From Bacteroidota bacterium (GTDB taxonomy: Bacteria; Bacteroidota; Bacteroidia; Bacteroidales; UBA7960): a stretch of DNA of 57,917 nt. The translations under genes and the position numbers were made by a program. The notes beneath the pieces were generated by a model. The model was not told the DNA's origin and did not search any database. It was given only the letters and a program-made list of their open reading frames with translations. How positions within the stretch are numbered: the stretch's first letter is position 1; each line of letters starts with the position of its first letter. The stretch lies in NCBI GenBank assembly GCA_007694165.1, contig RECE01000238.1, forward strand, positions 1 to 57,917. The letters run 5' to 3'. Below are positions 43,625 through 52,548 of this stretch, piece after piece.

Positions 43625-45034
43625 ATGCCTGATATTACCCAAAACATAACCTCAGAACTGTTGATGATAAATCTGTTCAGAGAAAATTTTGCAACCATTG
43701 TTGCCTCTGAACCCAAAGCCATCACTGCGCTGAGACAAAAAGCCATTGAAGTGGTAGAAGCCAATGGTTTTCCTGATACCCATACCGAAAACTGGAGGTT
43801 CACCAATCTTGATCCTCTTTTTCATGCACCCTACCGTTTCGACTTTTCCAACCAGAGTCGTCCGTTTGATATTGACAAAATATTCTCTTGCGATGTCTAT
43901 GACCTGGATACTTTCAGCATCACACTTCTTAATGGCTGGTACGTTTATCAAAATGCACCGCTTACTACTTTAAGTAACGGCACCATCATAGGGAGCCTGG
44001 CCAAAGCCATGGAAGTTTATCCTGAACTGGTTGAAAAACATCTCGGTACTACGGCCAATTTACACCAACCCGGCCTGGCAGCACTTAACACTGCGTTCTT
44101 CCAGGATGGCGTATTTATTTATGTCCCCGAAGGTGTGGAAGTAGAAAAGCCCATACAGATTATTAATATCATTGATTCAGCTGAACCCCTGATGATTCAT
44201 CCCAGGCATCTTGTAATACAGGAGCAGGGAAGCAAACTTACCCTGGTGCATTGCGATCATTCTCTTACCCACAATGTAAGTTTAACCAATGGCTTGTCAG
44301 AAACTTTCCTGGCAAAAGAAGCCACTCTTGATTTTTACAAGATTCAAAACAAGGGGCACAATTCAGCAGTTATCCACAATGCATTTTTCAAACAGAAAAA
44401 ACAAAGCAACCTAAGCTCTCATGCATTAATTCTTAATGGAGGTTTTACAAAAAACATTATCAATGTGGAACTTGAAGAACCTCAATGCAATACTGTGCTC
44501 AACGGGTTGTATCTTGTTGACAGCAACCAGCATGTAGATAATCAGCTTTTGGTTGATCACGCCGCACCCAACTGCCAGAGCGAACAGTTGTACAAAGGAA
44601 TTCTGGATGACGAAGCTACCGCCGTTTTCAGTGGCAAAATCATGGTACGAAGGGAAGCACAGAAAACGCTGGCCTACCAGAATAATAAAAACATCCTCCT
44701 TACAGACGAAGCCAAAGCCAATGCCCAGCCACAACTTGAGATTTATGCTGACGACGTAAAATGTAGCCACGGCGCTACTGTTGGGCAACTTGACCCGGCG
44801 GCATTGTTCTATCTGCGCACCAGGGGCCTTTGCGAACGTACAGCAAGACAACTGCTTATGTATGCTTTTGCCGGAGAAGTAGTGCAGCGCATTGCCATCA
44901 CCCCGCTGAGAGAGAGAATTGACCAACTGGTAGAAAAACGCCTGAAAGGGGAACTTTCTATCTGCGACCAGTGTGTGCTTCACTGCAACACCAAGGAACC
45001 CACCGTATTTAACATCGACGTAAGCAAACTTTAA
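43625..45034 (+). CDS. sufD: SufD, Fe-S cluster assembly subunit
   Basis: 469 aa. SufD pairs with SufB in SufBC2D and is needed for iron acquisition. Family blocks: NWRFTNLDPL near the N-terminus, HPRHLVIQEQGSKLTLVHCD, and the conserved C-terminal KCSHGATVGQLDPAALFYLR-type segment with the RGLCERTARQLLMYAFAGEV region. It ends 5 bp before sufS. Confidence 0.93.
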   Translation: MPDITQNITSELLMINLFRENFATIVASEPKAITALRQKAIEVVEANGFPDTHTENWRFTNLDPLFHAPYRFDFSNQSRPFDIDKIFSCDVYDLDTFSITLLNGWYVYQNAPLTTLSNGTIIGSLAKAMEVYPELVEKHLGTTANLHQPGLAALNTAFFQDGVFIYVPEGVEVEKPIQIINIIDSAEPLMIHPRHLVIQEQGSKLTLVHCDHSLTHNVSLTNGLSETFLAKEATLDFYKIQNKGHNSAVIHNAFFKQKKQSNLSSHALILNGGFTKNIINVELEEPQCNTVLNGLYLVDSNQHVDNQLLVDHAAPNCQSEQLYKGILDDEATAVFSGKIMVRREAQKTLAYQNNKNILLTDEAKANAQPQLEIYADDVKCSHGATVGQLDPAALFYLRTRGLCERTARQLLMYAFAGEVVQRIAITPLRERIDQLVEKRLKGELSICDQCVLHCNTKEPTVFNIDVSKL

Positions 45035-45039
45035 TACCA

Positions 45040-46260
45040 ATGCCATTTAACACTGAACAGCTTCGAAGAGAATTTCCGGCCCTGCACCAGGAGGTCAACA
45101 AAAGACCTCTGATCTATTTTGACAATGCAGCAACCACCCAAAAACCCAAGGCAGTAATCGAAAGAATATTGCAATATTACAGCCGGGAAAACAGCAACAT
45201 TCATCGCGGAGCACACTTTCTGAGCCAGCAGGCTACAGAAGCGTATGAAGAAGCACGCAATACCGTTCAGATGTTTATCAACGCGGCGTTCAATCACGAA
45301 ATCATTTTTACCCGTGGCACCACAGAGGCCATCAACCTGGTAGCTCATTCCTTCTTTAAAAAGTTTGTAAAAAAAGGAGATGAGATCATCATCTCTGCCA
45401 TGGAGCACCACTCCAATATTGTTCCCTGGCAGATTGCCTGTGAAGATTACGGTGCTATACTTAAGGTAATCCCAATAGATGATGATGGAGTGCTGGACAT
45501 GGAAGCCTACAAAAAACTGCTTGGCCCCAAAGCACGCCTGGTGGCTGTTACACATGTCAGCAACTCACTGGGCACCATCAACCCTGTAAAAGAAATAACC
45601 CGGCTGGCCCATGAAAACAATACAGCAGTGCTCATAGACGGAGCCCAGGCATTATCGCATATCAAGGTGGATGTTCAGGATCTTGACTGTGACTTTTACT
45701 GCTTCTCCGGCCATAAATTGTATGGCCCCATGGGTGTTGGAGTTCTTTATGGAAAGGAAGATTGGCTCAACCAGATGCCTCCTTACCAGGGAGGTGGAGA
45801 AATGATCAAAGAGGTGACTTTTGAGAAAACCACCTTTAACGAACTGCCATTCAAATTTGAGGCAGGTACACCCAATGTGGGCGATGTATTGGGAATGGAA
45901 GCTGCCATTAAGTTTATTTCTTACCTGAGGATAGACGAGATTGCAGCCCATGAACAGAGATTGCTCGATTATGCCGTAAAACAACTTAAAACACTTGACA
46001 ACATCAGGTTTATCGGGACCGCTCCGGAAAAAACCTCTGTCGTTTCATTTATTTTTAACGACATTCACCCCTACGATACAGGCACCATACTTGACAAACT
46101 GGGCATTGCCGTAAGAACGGGGCATCACTGTGCACAACCCGTTATGGATCATTTTGGCGTACCGGGAACCGTGCGGGTGTCACTGGCTATATACAACACC
46201 CGAAGTGAAATTGACCAACTGATTGTTGCCTTGAAGCAAGTGCGGGAAATGTTTGCCTGA
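45040..46260 (+). CDS. sufS: SufS, cysteine desulfurase
   Basis: 406 aa, the expected length. PLP-dependent enzyme that takes sulfur from cysteine and passes it to the cluster scaffold. The PLP lysine is K226 (FSGHKLYGPMGVG) and the catalytic cysteine is C364 (RTGHHCAQPVM), matching group II desulfurases. It is the last suf gene here; no sufE, sufU or sufA follows, so the sulfur acceptor must be encoded elsewhere. Converges with the peptidase gene. Confidence 0.95.
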   Translation: MPFNTEQLRREFPALHQEVNKRPLIYFDNAATTQKPKAVIERILQYYSRENSNIHRGAHFLSQQATEAYEEARNTVQMFINAAFNHEIIFTRGTTEAINLVAHSFFKKFVKKGDEIIISAMEHHSNIVPWQIACEDYGAILKVIPIDDDGVLDMEAYKKLLGPKARLVAVTHVSNSLGTINPVKEITRLAHENNTAVLIDGAQALSHIKVDVQDLDCDFYCFSGHKLYGPMGVGVLYGKEDWLNQMPPYQGGGEMIKEVTFEKTTFNELPFKFEAGTPNVGDVLGMEAAIKFISYLRIDEIAAHEQRLLDYAVKQLKTLDNIRFIGTAPEKTSVVSFIFNDIHPYDTGTILDKLGIAVRTGHHCAQPVMDHFGVPGTVRVSLAIYNTRSEIDQLIVALKQVREMFA

Positions 46261-46290
46261 CCGATGTAGTATGTTGTTTACAACAATGCT

Positions 46291-47769
46291 TCAGAACCTG
46301 TACCCAAGCGAAAAATACCCATTGCTGTCAAATACATTTACCTGGCTGTCTTCAAACAATCCTGTAAGTGCTCTGCGCTGTGTGTATCCCATAGTAAAAC
46401 CAAACAACTCTAAAGCAAACCCCAGGCTATACCCCCACTCCTGTTCACTGTAAATCTCAAAATCCAATGTGCTTCCGGCTGCACTGCCCGCAAAATTGTA
46501 ACGAAAGTAGGGTCCGGCAAAAGAGTAAAATCTTACAGGGATGGACACCGTTCGTGGTGTACCCAATTGGATATTTAAAGGCATGACAACTGAATGACGC
46601 CTGAAGACTCCTCCTTCCATCCGGCTCCCGTTAAAATCATAATGCAGCTCCTGCTGAAGGGTAAAAAACCTGCTTAAAGGAATTTGCAGGTACAAACCCA
46701 CTGAACCTGCAAATACAGAGTTGGCCCTGTAAAATTCATCATCATAGCGGTGAAAACCAGATCCTGCATTTAGCAGCACTCCTGATGATATGCGATTCCC
46801 TGTGCCGGTTGCCATAGCAGTGGCATGCGCTATCAAGGATGGTGAGGGCAAAATATCGGGTTGCGCAGAAAGCCGGGATACCAGTTCACTCATATAATTG
46901 TGAATTTTCACCATGCCCTCATAGTCCAGAAGATGATATTGATCTTCGGGTTTGTGATAAGGAGATTTGGATCCGGTAAAAACGTGTACTGAAGGAATTC
47001 CGCTATCACCAAAAGGGGCAGTATCTGTGCGGCGCTCAATTTTGCTTCCGGTATCCCGCAATCGAAGGGTATGATTAGGGGCAACCGATTCAGCCAATTC
47101 CACACCATTTTTCATGGAAGCCATTCCTTTGAGGTGCAACCCTTTATTGGCTTCATACATACCTACCATGTCTAAACTAAACATGAGTTTGATGCTGTTT
47201 AACGGAACCGGGCTGTTGCTGACAAAATGCTTTGAGCCAATCAATCCACTCTCTTCTGCATCAAAAGCAACAATGATAAGGCTTCTTTGAAGCAATTGGG
47301 GATGTTCCGAAAAATAACGTGCCAGCTCAATTATGGCTGCTACTCCCGAAGCATTATCGTCTGCACCGGGATAAATGGTTTTTTGTCCGTCTTGTTTTTT
47401 GTATCCAAGATGGTCCCAGTGAGCACCTAATACAATATATTCATTTCTCAACAAGGGATCAGACCCTTCGATATATCCGACAATATTCCAACCATCGATC
47501 CAGGCAAGGTTTTGCCGAAACCTGAAATGCTGCAAAAATTCACCATTCATTTGTTCAAACGGCTTTACACCCACTTCCTCAAACATGGCAACGATATAAT
47601 CTCTGGCTATCTCTGCTCCACGGGTGCCCAGACCTCTGCCCTGCAACGAATCAGATGCAAGTATGCTTACATGTTGTCGCATTTTTTGCTGAAGTTCCGG
47701 ATCATTTGCACAAATCAATTGATGGGAAAACAAAAATGCTATTGCCAATAACAAAACGATTTTTTTCAT
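46291..47769 (-). CDS. M28 peptidase fused to an outer-membrane beta-barrel
   Basis: 492 aa. Signal peptide (LLLAIAFLFSHQLICA). Residues about 25-310 form an M28-type zinc aminopeptidase: H117 in LGAHWDHLG, D137 in PGADDNASGVAA, the EE pair in AFDAEESGLIG, Asp in SLDMVGMYE and His in YHKPEDQYH are the likely metal ligands. The remaining 160 residues are strands and turns (LYLQIPLSRFFTLQQELHYD, GYSLGFALELFGFTMGYTQR) ending GYFSLGYRF, the mark of an outer-membrane barrel. So the peptidase is probably anchored in the outer membrane; which side it faces is unknown. Usual M28 enzymes lack the barrel. Confidence 0.83.
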   Translation of the reverse strand: MKKIVLLLAIAFLFSHQLICANDPELQQKMRQHVSILASDSLQGRGLGTRGAEIARDYIVAMFEEVGVKPFEQMNGEFLQHFRFRQNLAWIDGWNIVGYIEGSDPLLRNEYIVLGAHWDHLGYKKQDGQKTIYPGADDNASGVAAIIELARYFSEHPQLLQRSLIIVAFDAEESGLIGSKHFVSNSPVPLNSIKLMFSLDMVGMYEANKGLHLKGMASMKNGVELAESVAPNHTLRLRDTGSKIERRTDTAPFGDSGIPSVHVFTGSKSPYHKPEDQYHLLDYEGMVKIHNYMSELVSRLSAQPDILPSPSLIAHATAMATGTGNRISSGVLLNAGSGFHRYDDEFYRANSVFAGSVGLYLQIPLSRFFTLQQELHYDFNGSRMEGGVFRRHSVVMPLNIQLGTPRTVSIPVRFYSFAGPYFRYNFAGSAAGSTLDFEIYSEQEWGYSLGFALELFGFTMGYTQRRALTGLFEDSQVNVFDSNGYFSLGYRF

Positions 47770-48168
47770 GAAATGCTGTTTTTACAAATTACTTTAAAAA
47801 CATGGTGAAAATAAGACTATTTATATTCTAACAGGGTATCAAATGATTTGTTTTGAGATTTCTTCATTGGGTCATTGTATGTCGAAAATAATCATTTCCC
47901 ATGAAGCAAGAAGAAAAAGAGTGTTTTTTAGTAAAAATTGTTTTATCGTTAATTAATCATTTTTACTCCATCTTCAGGCATCATACAAAGCTGTTTAAGC
48001 AATAGTATGGGTCATTTGATTTTAAAAATAATTAAAAATATCTCATTGGAAAATGAACAATTTTTTAATTAAACGTATATTTACATGTTGATGTGTCTTT
48101 ATCTCAGATCCAGTTAAAGCACATTCAATGATTGCAATTAAAAAAAAGTACCCATTAACATAATTTAT
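47770..48168. other. AT-rich divergent intergenic region
   Basis: 399 bp between divergent genes. It has a 9-bp inverted repeat AGTAAAAAT/ATTTTTACT (47930-47967) and a weak TATATTTA box near 48076. No gene or full-consensus promoter is seen. Confidence 0.5.
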
Positions 48169-50100
48169 ATGAAGCATCGCATCACAGCCGTTAACCTTGC
48201 CCAGTTATACAAGACTGCGGCAGAGAGGTTTGGCCCTTTACCTGCATTTGCCATTAGAGAAAGCGCAATGAAATGGCGTCCGGTATCCTACAGCGATTTG
48301 TATGAGCAGGGCCTCAATCTTGCCACGGGCCTAATTTCTCTGGGAGTAAAAGCCCGGGATCATGTAGGTCTTTTCGGAGATAATCGTTTTGAATGGATTT
48401 TGTCTGATTATGGGGTGCAGCTCTGCGGGGCTGCCGACGTGCCAAGAGGCAGAGATGTTTCAGATGCGGAGTTGGTTTACATCATTAATCATGCGGGTAT
48501 CCAGGTCACTTTTGTAGAGACTGAGCTACTTCAGGATAGGATACTAAACCTGAGCCAAGAGTTGCCGTCATTAAAAGAGATTATACTGCTGGATCCCAAA
48601 GCCACTGCCAGCAAAGGGGTGCACAAACTGGAAGATGTGCTGGAGATGGGTGCCATGTTACGCCTGGACGGAGACAGACAGGCAGAAGAAAGAATAGCAG
48701 GAATAAAACCCGATGATCTGTTTACCCTCATTTATACCTCCGGCACCACCGGACAGCCCAAAGGGGTGATGCTTACGCATACCAATATGACTTCGCAAAC
48801 CATTAACCTTCCCGGTTATCACAACTGCAATGACAGGGTATTGTCTGTTTTACCTATCTGGCACATATTCGAAAGAGTTATAGAAATGTACACCATCAGC
48901 TTTGGTGGGTGCACCTACTATTCCTCCATCCAAACCCTGGGCGACGACATGAAAAATGTTGAGCCTACTTTTATGGCTTCTGCTCCCCGTTTGTGGGAAA
49001 AGCTTCACGAAAGAATCATCAGGGGGGTAAAATCATCGCACCCGGTGCGTCAGATTTTATTTCATATTGCCTACTTCCTTTCGCGGCAATACAAGGGTTC
49101 AGAATATTTCTTTACCGACAAATACCTTAAGATGAATCCTGAGCCCTGGTGGAAGCGTGCTGTCCAGATGCCCTTTCAGGCAGCAAGATGGCTGCTGGTA
49201 TTGCCCTGGTATGGATTTTTCAATGCTGCCGTATTGGAACGGGTTCGTCTGGGAGCAGGGGGCTCGCTCAAAGCCACTATCTCCGGCGGTGGAGCCCTGC
49301 CTATTCACATCGACAGGTTTTTTAACAATGTAGGTATCCCCGTACTGGAAGGATACGGAATGACAGAAACATCGCCGGTTATATCGGTAAGGTCGCTGAA
49401 CAACCTGGTGGTGGGTACCGTGGGGCCTCCTGTGCAGGGCACAGAAGTCAAAATTGTTGACCCGGAAACAGGTGAATTATTGTATCCCAATGCTGCGTAT
49501 CCTGACAATGGACGCTCGCAAAGAGGTGAGATATGGGTAAAGGGTCCACAGGTAATGAAAGGATATTACCGAAACGAAGTTCTGACAAATCAAACCATTA
49601 TAGACGGTTGGCTTCGTACCGGCGATTTGGGTGTGATTACCCACAACGATTGCCTCAAAATCCTCGGCCGCTGCAAAGCCACCATCGTATTGTCAAGTGG
49701 TGAAAATGTGGAGCCGGAACCTCTGGAAATGCGCCTGCAACAAAGTCAGTTTATTGATCAGTGCATGATAGTAGGCCAGGACCAGAAGTTTATTGGTGCT
49801 TTGATTGTTCCGGTGCTGGTTGAGTTCCAGAAATCGGGATTTGAAGCAAAAACGGTGGAAGACCTGGTGCGCAATCCATTGGCTCAGAAGTTTATCCGCG
49901 AAGAAATCCGCAGGATGACCTCCACATCCAACGGGTTTAAATCCTATGAACAAATCCGGGATTTCAGATTGCTTACCGACCAGTTTGAGGTAGGCACCGA
50001 ACTTACCAATCTTTACAAGATAAAACGTCACATAGTAGAAAATAAATATCCCCATGTCATCGGAGAACTATTCTCAAACGGACTGGCAAAACAAAAATAA
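48169..50100 (+). CDS. Long-chain acyl-CoA synthetase (AMP-dependent)
   Basis: 643 aa, longer than the ligase at 26163 and typical of bacterial long-chain acyl-CoA synthetases of the FadD15 type. It activates fatty acids to acyl-CoA. Motifs: YTSGTTGQPKGVMLTH (P-loop), GYGMTETSPVIS, TGDLGVITHNDCLKILGR and the GENVEPEPLEMRLQQ C-terminal hinge. No membrane segment is certain, though the FQAARWLLVLPWYGFF region is hydrophobic. It is followed 3 bp later by a BASS transporter, so the two are probably translated together. Confidence 0.88.
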   Translation: MKHRITAVNLAQLYKTAAERFGPLPAFAIRESAMKWRPVSYSDLYEQGLNLATGLISLGVKARDHVGLFGDNRFEWILSDYGVQLCGAADVPRGRDVSDAELVYIINHAGIQVTFVETELLQDRILNLSQELPSLKEIILLDPKATASKGVHKLEDVLEMGAMLRLDGDRQAEERIAGIKPDDLFTLIYTSGTTGQPKGVMLTHTNMTSQTINLPGYHNCNDRVLSVLPIWHIFERVIEMYTISFGGCTYYSSIQTLGDDMKNVEPTFMASAPRLWEKLHERIIRGVKSSHPVRQILFHIAYFLSRQYKGSEYFFTDKYLKMNPEPWWKRAVQMPFQAARWLLVLPWYGFFNAAVLERVRLGAGGSLKATISGGGALPIHIDRFFNNVGIPVLEGYGMTETSPVISVRSLNNLVVGTVGPPVQGTEVKIVDPETGELLYPNAAYPDNGRSQRGEIWVKGPQVMKGYYRNEVLTNQTIIDGWLRTGDLGVITHNDCLKILGRCKATIVLSSGENVEPEPLEMRLQQSQFIDQCMIVGQDQKFIGALIVPVLVEFQKSGFEAKTVEDLVRNPLAQKFIREEIRRMTSTSNGFKSYEQIRDFRLLTDQFEVGTELTNLYKIKRHIVENKYPHVIGELFSNGLAKQK

Positions 50101-50103
50101 CTT

Positions 50104-51159
50104 ATGGAATTTAACACCCAACTTCTTTATGCGCACGATCAGATATTGCTGGCATTGATGATATTTGTCATTATGCTGGGAATGGGAGCAAGCCTTACCC
50201 CGGATGACTTCCGCGCTGTAATTCGCAAACCTCGTGGAGTACTGATCGGCTTCATTTCCCAGTTTGGCATTATGCCCTTCCTGGCATTCAGTCTTTCCAT
50301 TGTGCTTGGATTGCATCCTGCTTTTGCCATCGCACTCATACTCATCGGGTCGCTTCCCGGAGGTACAACATCCAATATGTTTACCTATTTTTCGAGGGGT
50401 TCAGTAGCTTTAAGCATTTCCATGACTACCGCTTCCACTTTGCTGGCCTTGCTCATGATGCCTCTTATTCTCAAAGTCTATACCGGCGTTTTTACAGACC
50501 AGCTTACTGCAAGCATGCAAGCCACCGGGGCAGATAGTACTTTTGTGATTCCAACCGGTAACATCATCAGTTCACTTATCCTGGTGTTGCTCCCTGTGGC
50601 CATGGGAATGTACCTGAGGAAAAAATCGCCTGAATGGGCCAAAACCGCTGAAGATACTGCCGGATTTGTGGGAATCCTTGTGATAGTCTACCTGTTGTTT
50701 ACCGCCTTTTCGCGTCACGGAAAACTGTTCTTACAAACTCCGGTTGAAGTGTATATTGGCGCCGTAGGCATTGGTCTTGCAGGCTTCTTTCTCGGGTACT
50801 GGTTCTCCCGTCTTTTTGGTATGTATCCCATTTTTCAGAGAGCCATTTCACTGGAAACTGGAATCCAGAACGGGCCCGTAGCTTTTGCGGTAATCTTGCT
50901 TTCCTTCACTGAACCGGTTCAAAGCCAAATGCTTTGGCTGGCAATACTTTATTCCACCTTTATTGTGATCTCCTCATCGGTTATTACCTTGTATTACCGC
51001 AAAAAAGGGAGGTTTGACTGGGATATCTACAAGAACACCCAAATTCACAACAGGCTCTTTGGAAAAGACTACGTTACTCACTATCCCGATGGATTTCTGC
51101 CCGCCAGGCTGGTCAACGACCCAAGTCAGGGCACCATCCCGGTTCAGAAACGCAGGTAA
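50104..51159 (+). CDS. Bile acid:sodium symporter (BASS) family transporter
   Basis: 351 aa with about nine to ten transmembrane segments. Typical BASS wording is present: FVIMLGMGASLTPDDFRAV, GSLPGGTTSNMFTYFSRGSV and LETGIQNGPVAFAVILLSF, which include the family sodium-site glycines. Bacterial members move organic anions such as pantoate, lactate or steroids with sodium. Its pairing with an acyl-CoA synthetase suggests an acid taken up for CoA activation; the substrate is unknown. The extra C-terminal tail (about 35 residues) is charged and cytoplasmic. Confidence 0.85.
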   Translation: MEFNTQLLYAHDQILLALMIFVIMLGMGASLTPDDFRAVIRKPRGVLIGFISQFGIMPFLAFSLSIVLGLHPAFAIALILIGSLPGGTTSNMFTYFSRGSVALSISMTTASTLLALLMMPLILKVYTGVFTDQLTASMQATGADSTFVIPTGNIISSLILVLLPVAMGMYLRKKSPEWAKTAEDTAGFVGILVIVYLLFTAFSRHGKLFLQTPVEVYIGAVGIGLAGFFLGYWFSRLFGMYPIFQRAISLETGIQNGPVAFAVILLSFTEPVQSQMLWLAILYSTFIVISSSVITLYYRKKGRFDWDIYKNTQIHNRLFGKDYVTHYPDGFLPARLVNDPSQGTIPVQKRR

Positions 51160-51230
51160 CCTGTTTGCCACTCATCTTTTCTATAAAACATAGTCAGGGC
51201 ATTATCTAAGTCATGCCCCGCCAAAGTAAA

Positions 51231-51280
51231 CTCAGAGAGGGTATGACTGCTAAGTTAAGTCATACCCTCTCTCATTTTCA
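51231..51280 (+). terminator. Terminator after the acyl-CoA synthetase/BASS operon
   Basis: AGAGAGGGTATGACT (51234-51248) pairs perfectly with AGTCATACCCTCTCT (51258-51272) around a 9-base loop, followed by CATTTTC. The stem is long; the T-tract is modest. Confidence 0.75.
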
Positions 51281-51363
51281 GGGTTAGGGAATCATCCCAT
51301 CACCTCTCACTACAAATCTTTGAGCATCGGATTGAATGGACGACTGATAAGGAGAAAATCTTT

Positions 51364-51371
51364 TACTTTTG
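51364..51371 (+). promoter_or_regulatory. Bacteroidota -7 box (TACTTTTG) for the PfkB gene
   Basis: Exact TAnnTTTG match 24 bases before the ATG at 51395. It excludes the upstream TTG at 51320 as start, because that codon lies before the promoter. Confidence 0.65.
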
Positions 51372-51394
51372 TACTTCACCAAACCATTTTCAAC

Positions 51395-52312
51395 ATGCGA
51401 AAAGTTTATGCCATTGGAGAGAGCCTGATCGATATCATCTTCAGCCAGGGAGATGTAAAAGCAGCACGGCCGGGAGGTTCTATGCTCAATTCTTCAATCT
51501 CACTGGGTCGTGTGGGAACGGAAACCATCTTCATTTCCGAATTCGGAACCGACCTGGGCGGTGGGTATCTGGCTGATTTCCTGGAGAAAAACCGTGTTAA
51601 AACCCATCACATCCATCGTTATACAAAAGGGAAAACAGCCATTGCCCTGGCTTTTCTCAATGAAAAGGGGGACGCTTCCTACGATTTCTACAAATCTTAT
51701 CCTGAAGACCGGCTGAAGCTAACATTGCCAGAATTTACCCCCGATGACATCCTGCTGTTTGGGTCATTTTTTGGCATTGACCCTGCCATCAGGAAAAAGG
51801 TGCTTAAAGTGGTAAAGGCAGCGAAAAAGGGTGGAGCAATGATAGTATATGATCCCAACATTCGCAAGCCCCATGCACACCAACTGGAAAAACTCCGCCC
51901 TTACATACTGGAAAATATGAATCTGGCCGATATTGTCAGGGGCAGTGACGAAGACATGGAAATAATTTTCGGGGAGTCGTCCGTGAAAAAGCTTTCCCAA
52001 ATACCGCAGCTTCTCAACAAGCTACTTATCATCACCCGCAGCGCCACTGTGGTATTTCTCGAAAGCCCTCTTCATTCAGCCTCATACCCGGTACCAGAGA
52101 TTGAAGTGGTAAGTACCATAGGTGCAGGGGACAATTTCAACGCCGGATTGATTTACGGTCTTATCAGACAAGATGTTGTTCGCGAAACCCTCAACAATAC
52201 CTCTCCGGAACAATGGGAAAAAATCATCGGTTATGCCACGGCATTTGCCTCAGAAGTCTGCATGAGTTACGACAATTATATTTCCACTGAATTTGCCCGC
52301 AATTGTTGCTGA
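51395..52312 (+). CDS. PfkB/ribokinase family carbohydrate kinase
   Basis: 305 aa from the ATG at 51395 (longer frame rejected because the -7 box lies inside it). ATP-dependent phosphorylation of a sugar, likely a fructose-type ketose. Motifs: ARPGGSMLNSSISLGRVG (N-terminal PfkB signature with the GG pair) and GAGDNFNAGLIYGL (C-terminal signature with the catalytic Asp and anion hole). The sugar cannot be named. Single gene with a consensus promoter. Confidence 0.88.
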   Translation: MRKVYAIGESLIDIIFSQGDVKAARPGGSMLNSSISLGRVGTETIFISEFGTDLGGGYLADFLEKNRVKTHHIHRYTKGKTAIALAFLNEKGDASYDFYKSYPEDRLKLTLPEFTPDDILLFGSFFGIDPAIRKKVLKVVKAAKKGGAMIVYDPNIRKPHAHQLEKLRPYILENMNLADIVRGSDEDMEIIFGESSVKKLSQIPQLLNKLLIITRSATVVFLESPLHSASYPVPEIEVVSTIGAGDNFNAGLIYGLIRQDVVRETLNNTSPEQWEKIIGYATAFASEVCMSYDNYISTEFARNCC

Positions 52313-52548
52313 CTCAGCAAATAAAGCTCAGGCAAAAGGGAACACATAAATCCGCCCTGGTTGCTTCAGGAATTATGATTCAGATAAAATAGTACAGGCC
52401 TGCGGCAAAAACAGACGCCACAAAAAATCGACTCAACTATTCAACGATAGAACAAAAAAATTCATAGCTTCGCATACCCAGGTAAGAATCACAAAGCGTA
52501 CCTTTAAAACATCTCACCAGCAACCCTCAGCAAATCATCAAAATCCCC

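Noticed and set aside
44426-45046. 206-codon minus-strand frame inside sufD
   Set aside because: It is antisense to a complete sufD gene.
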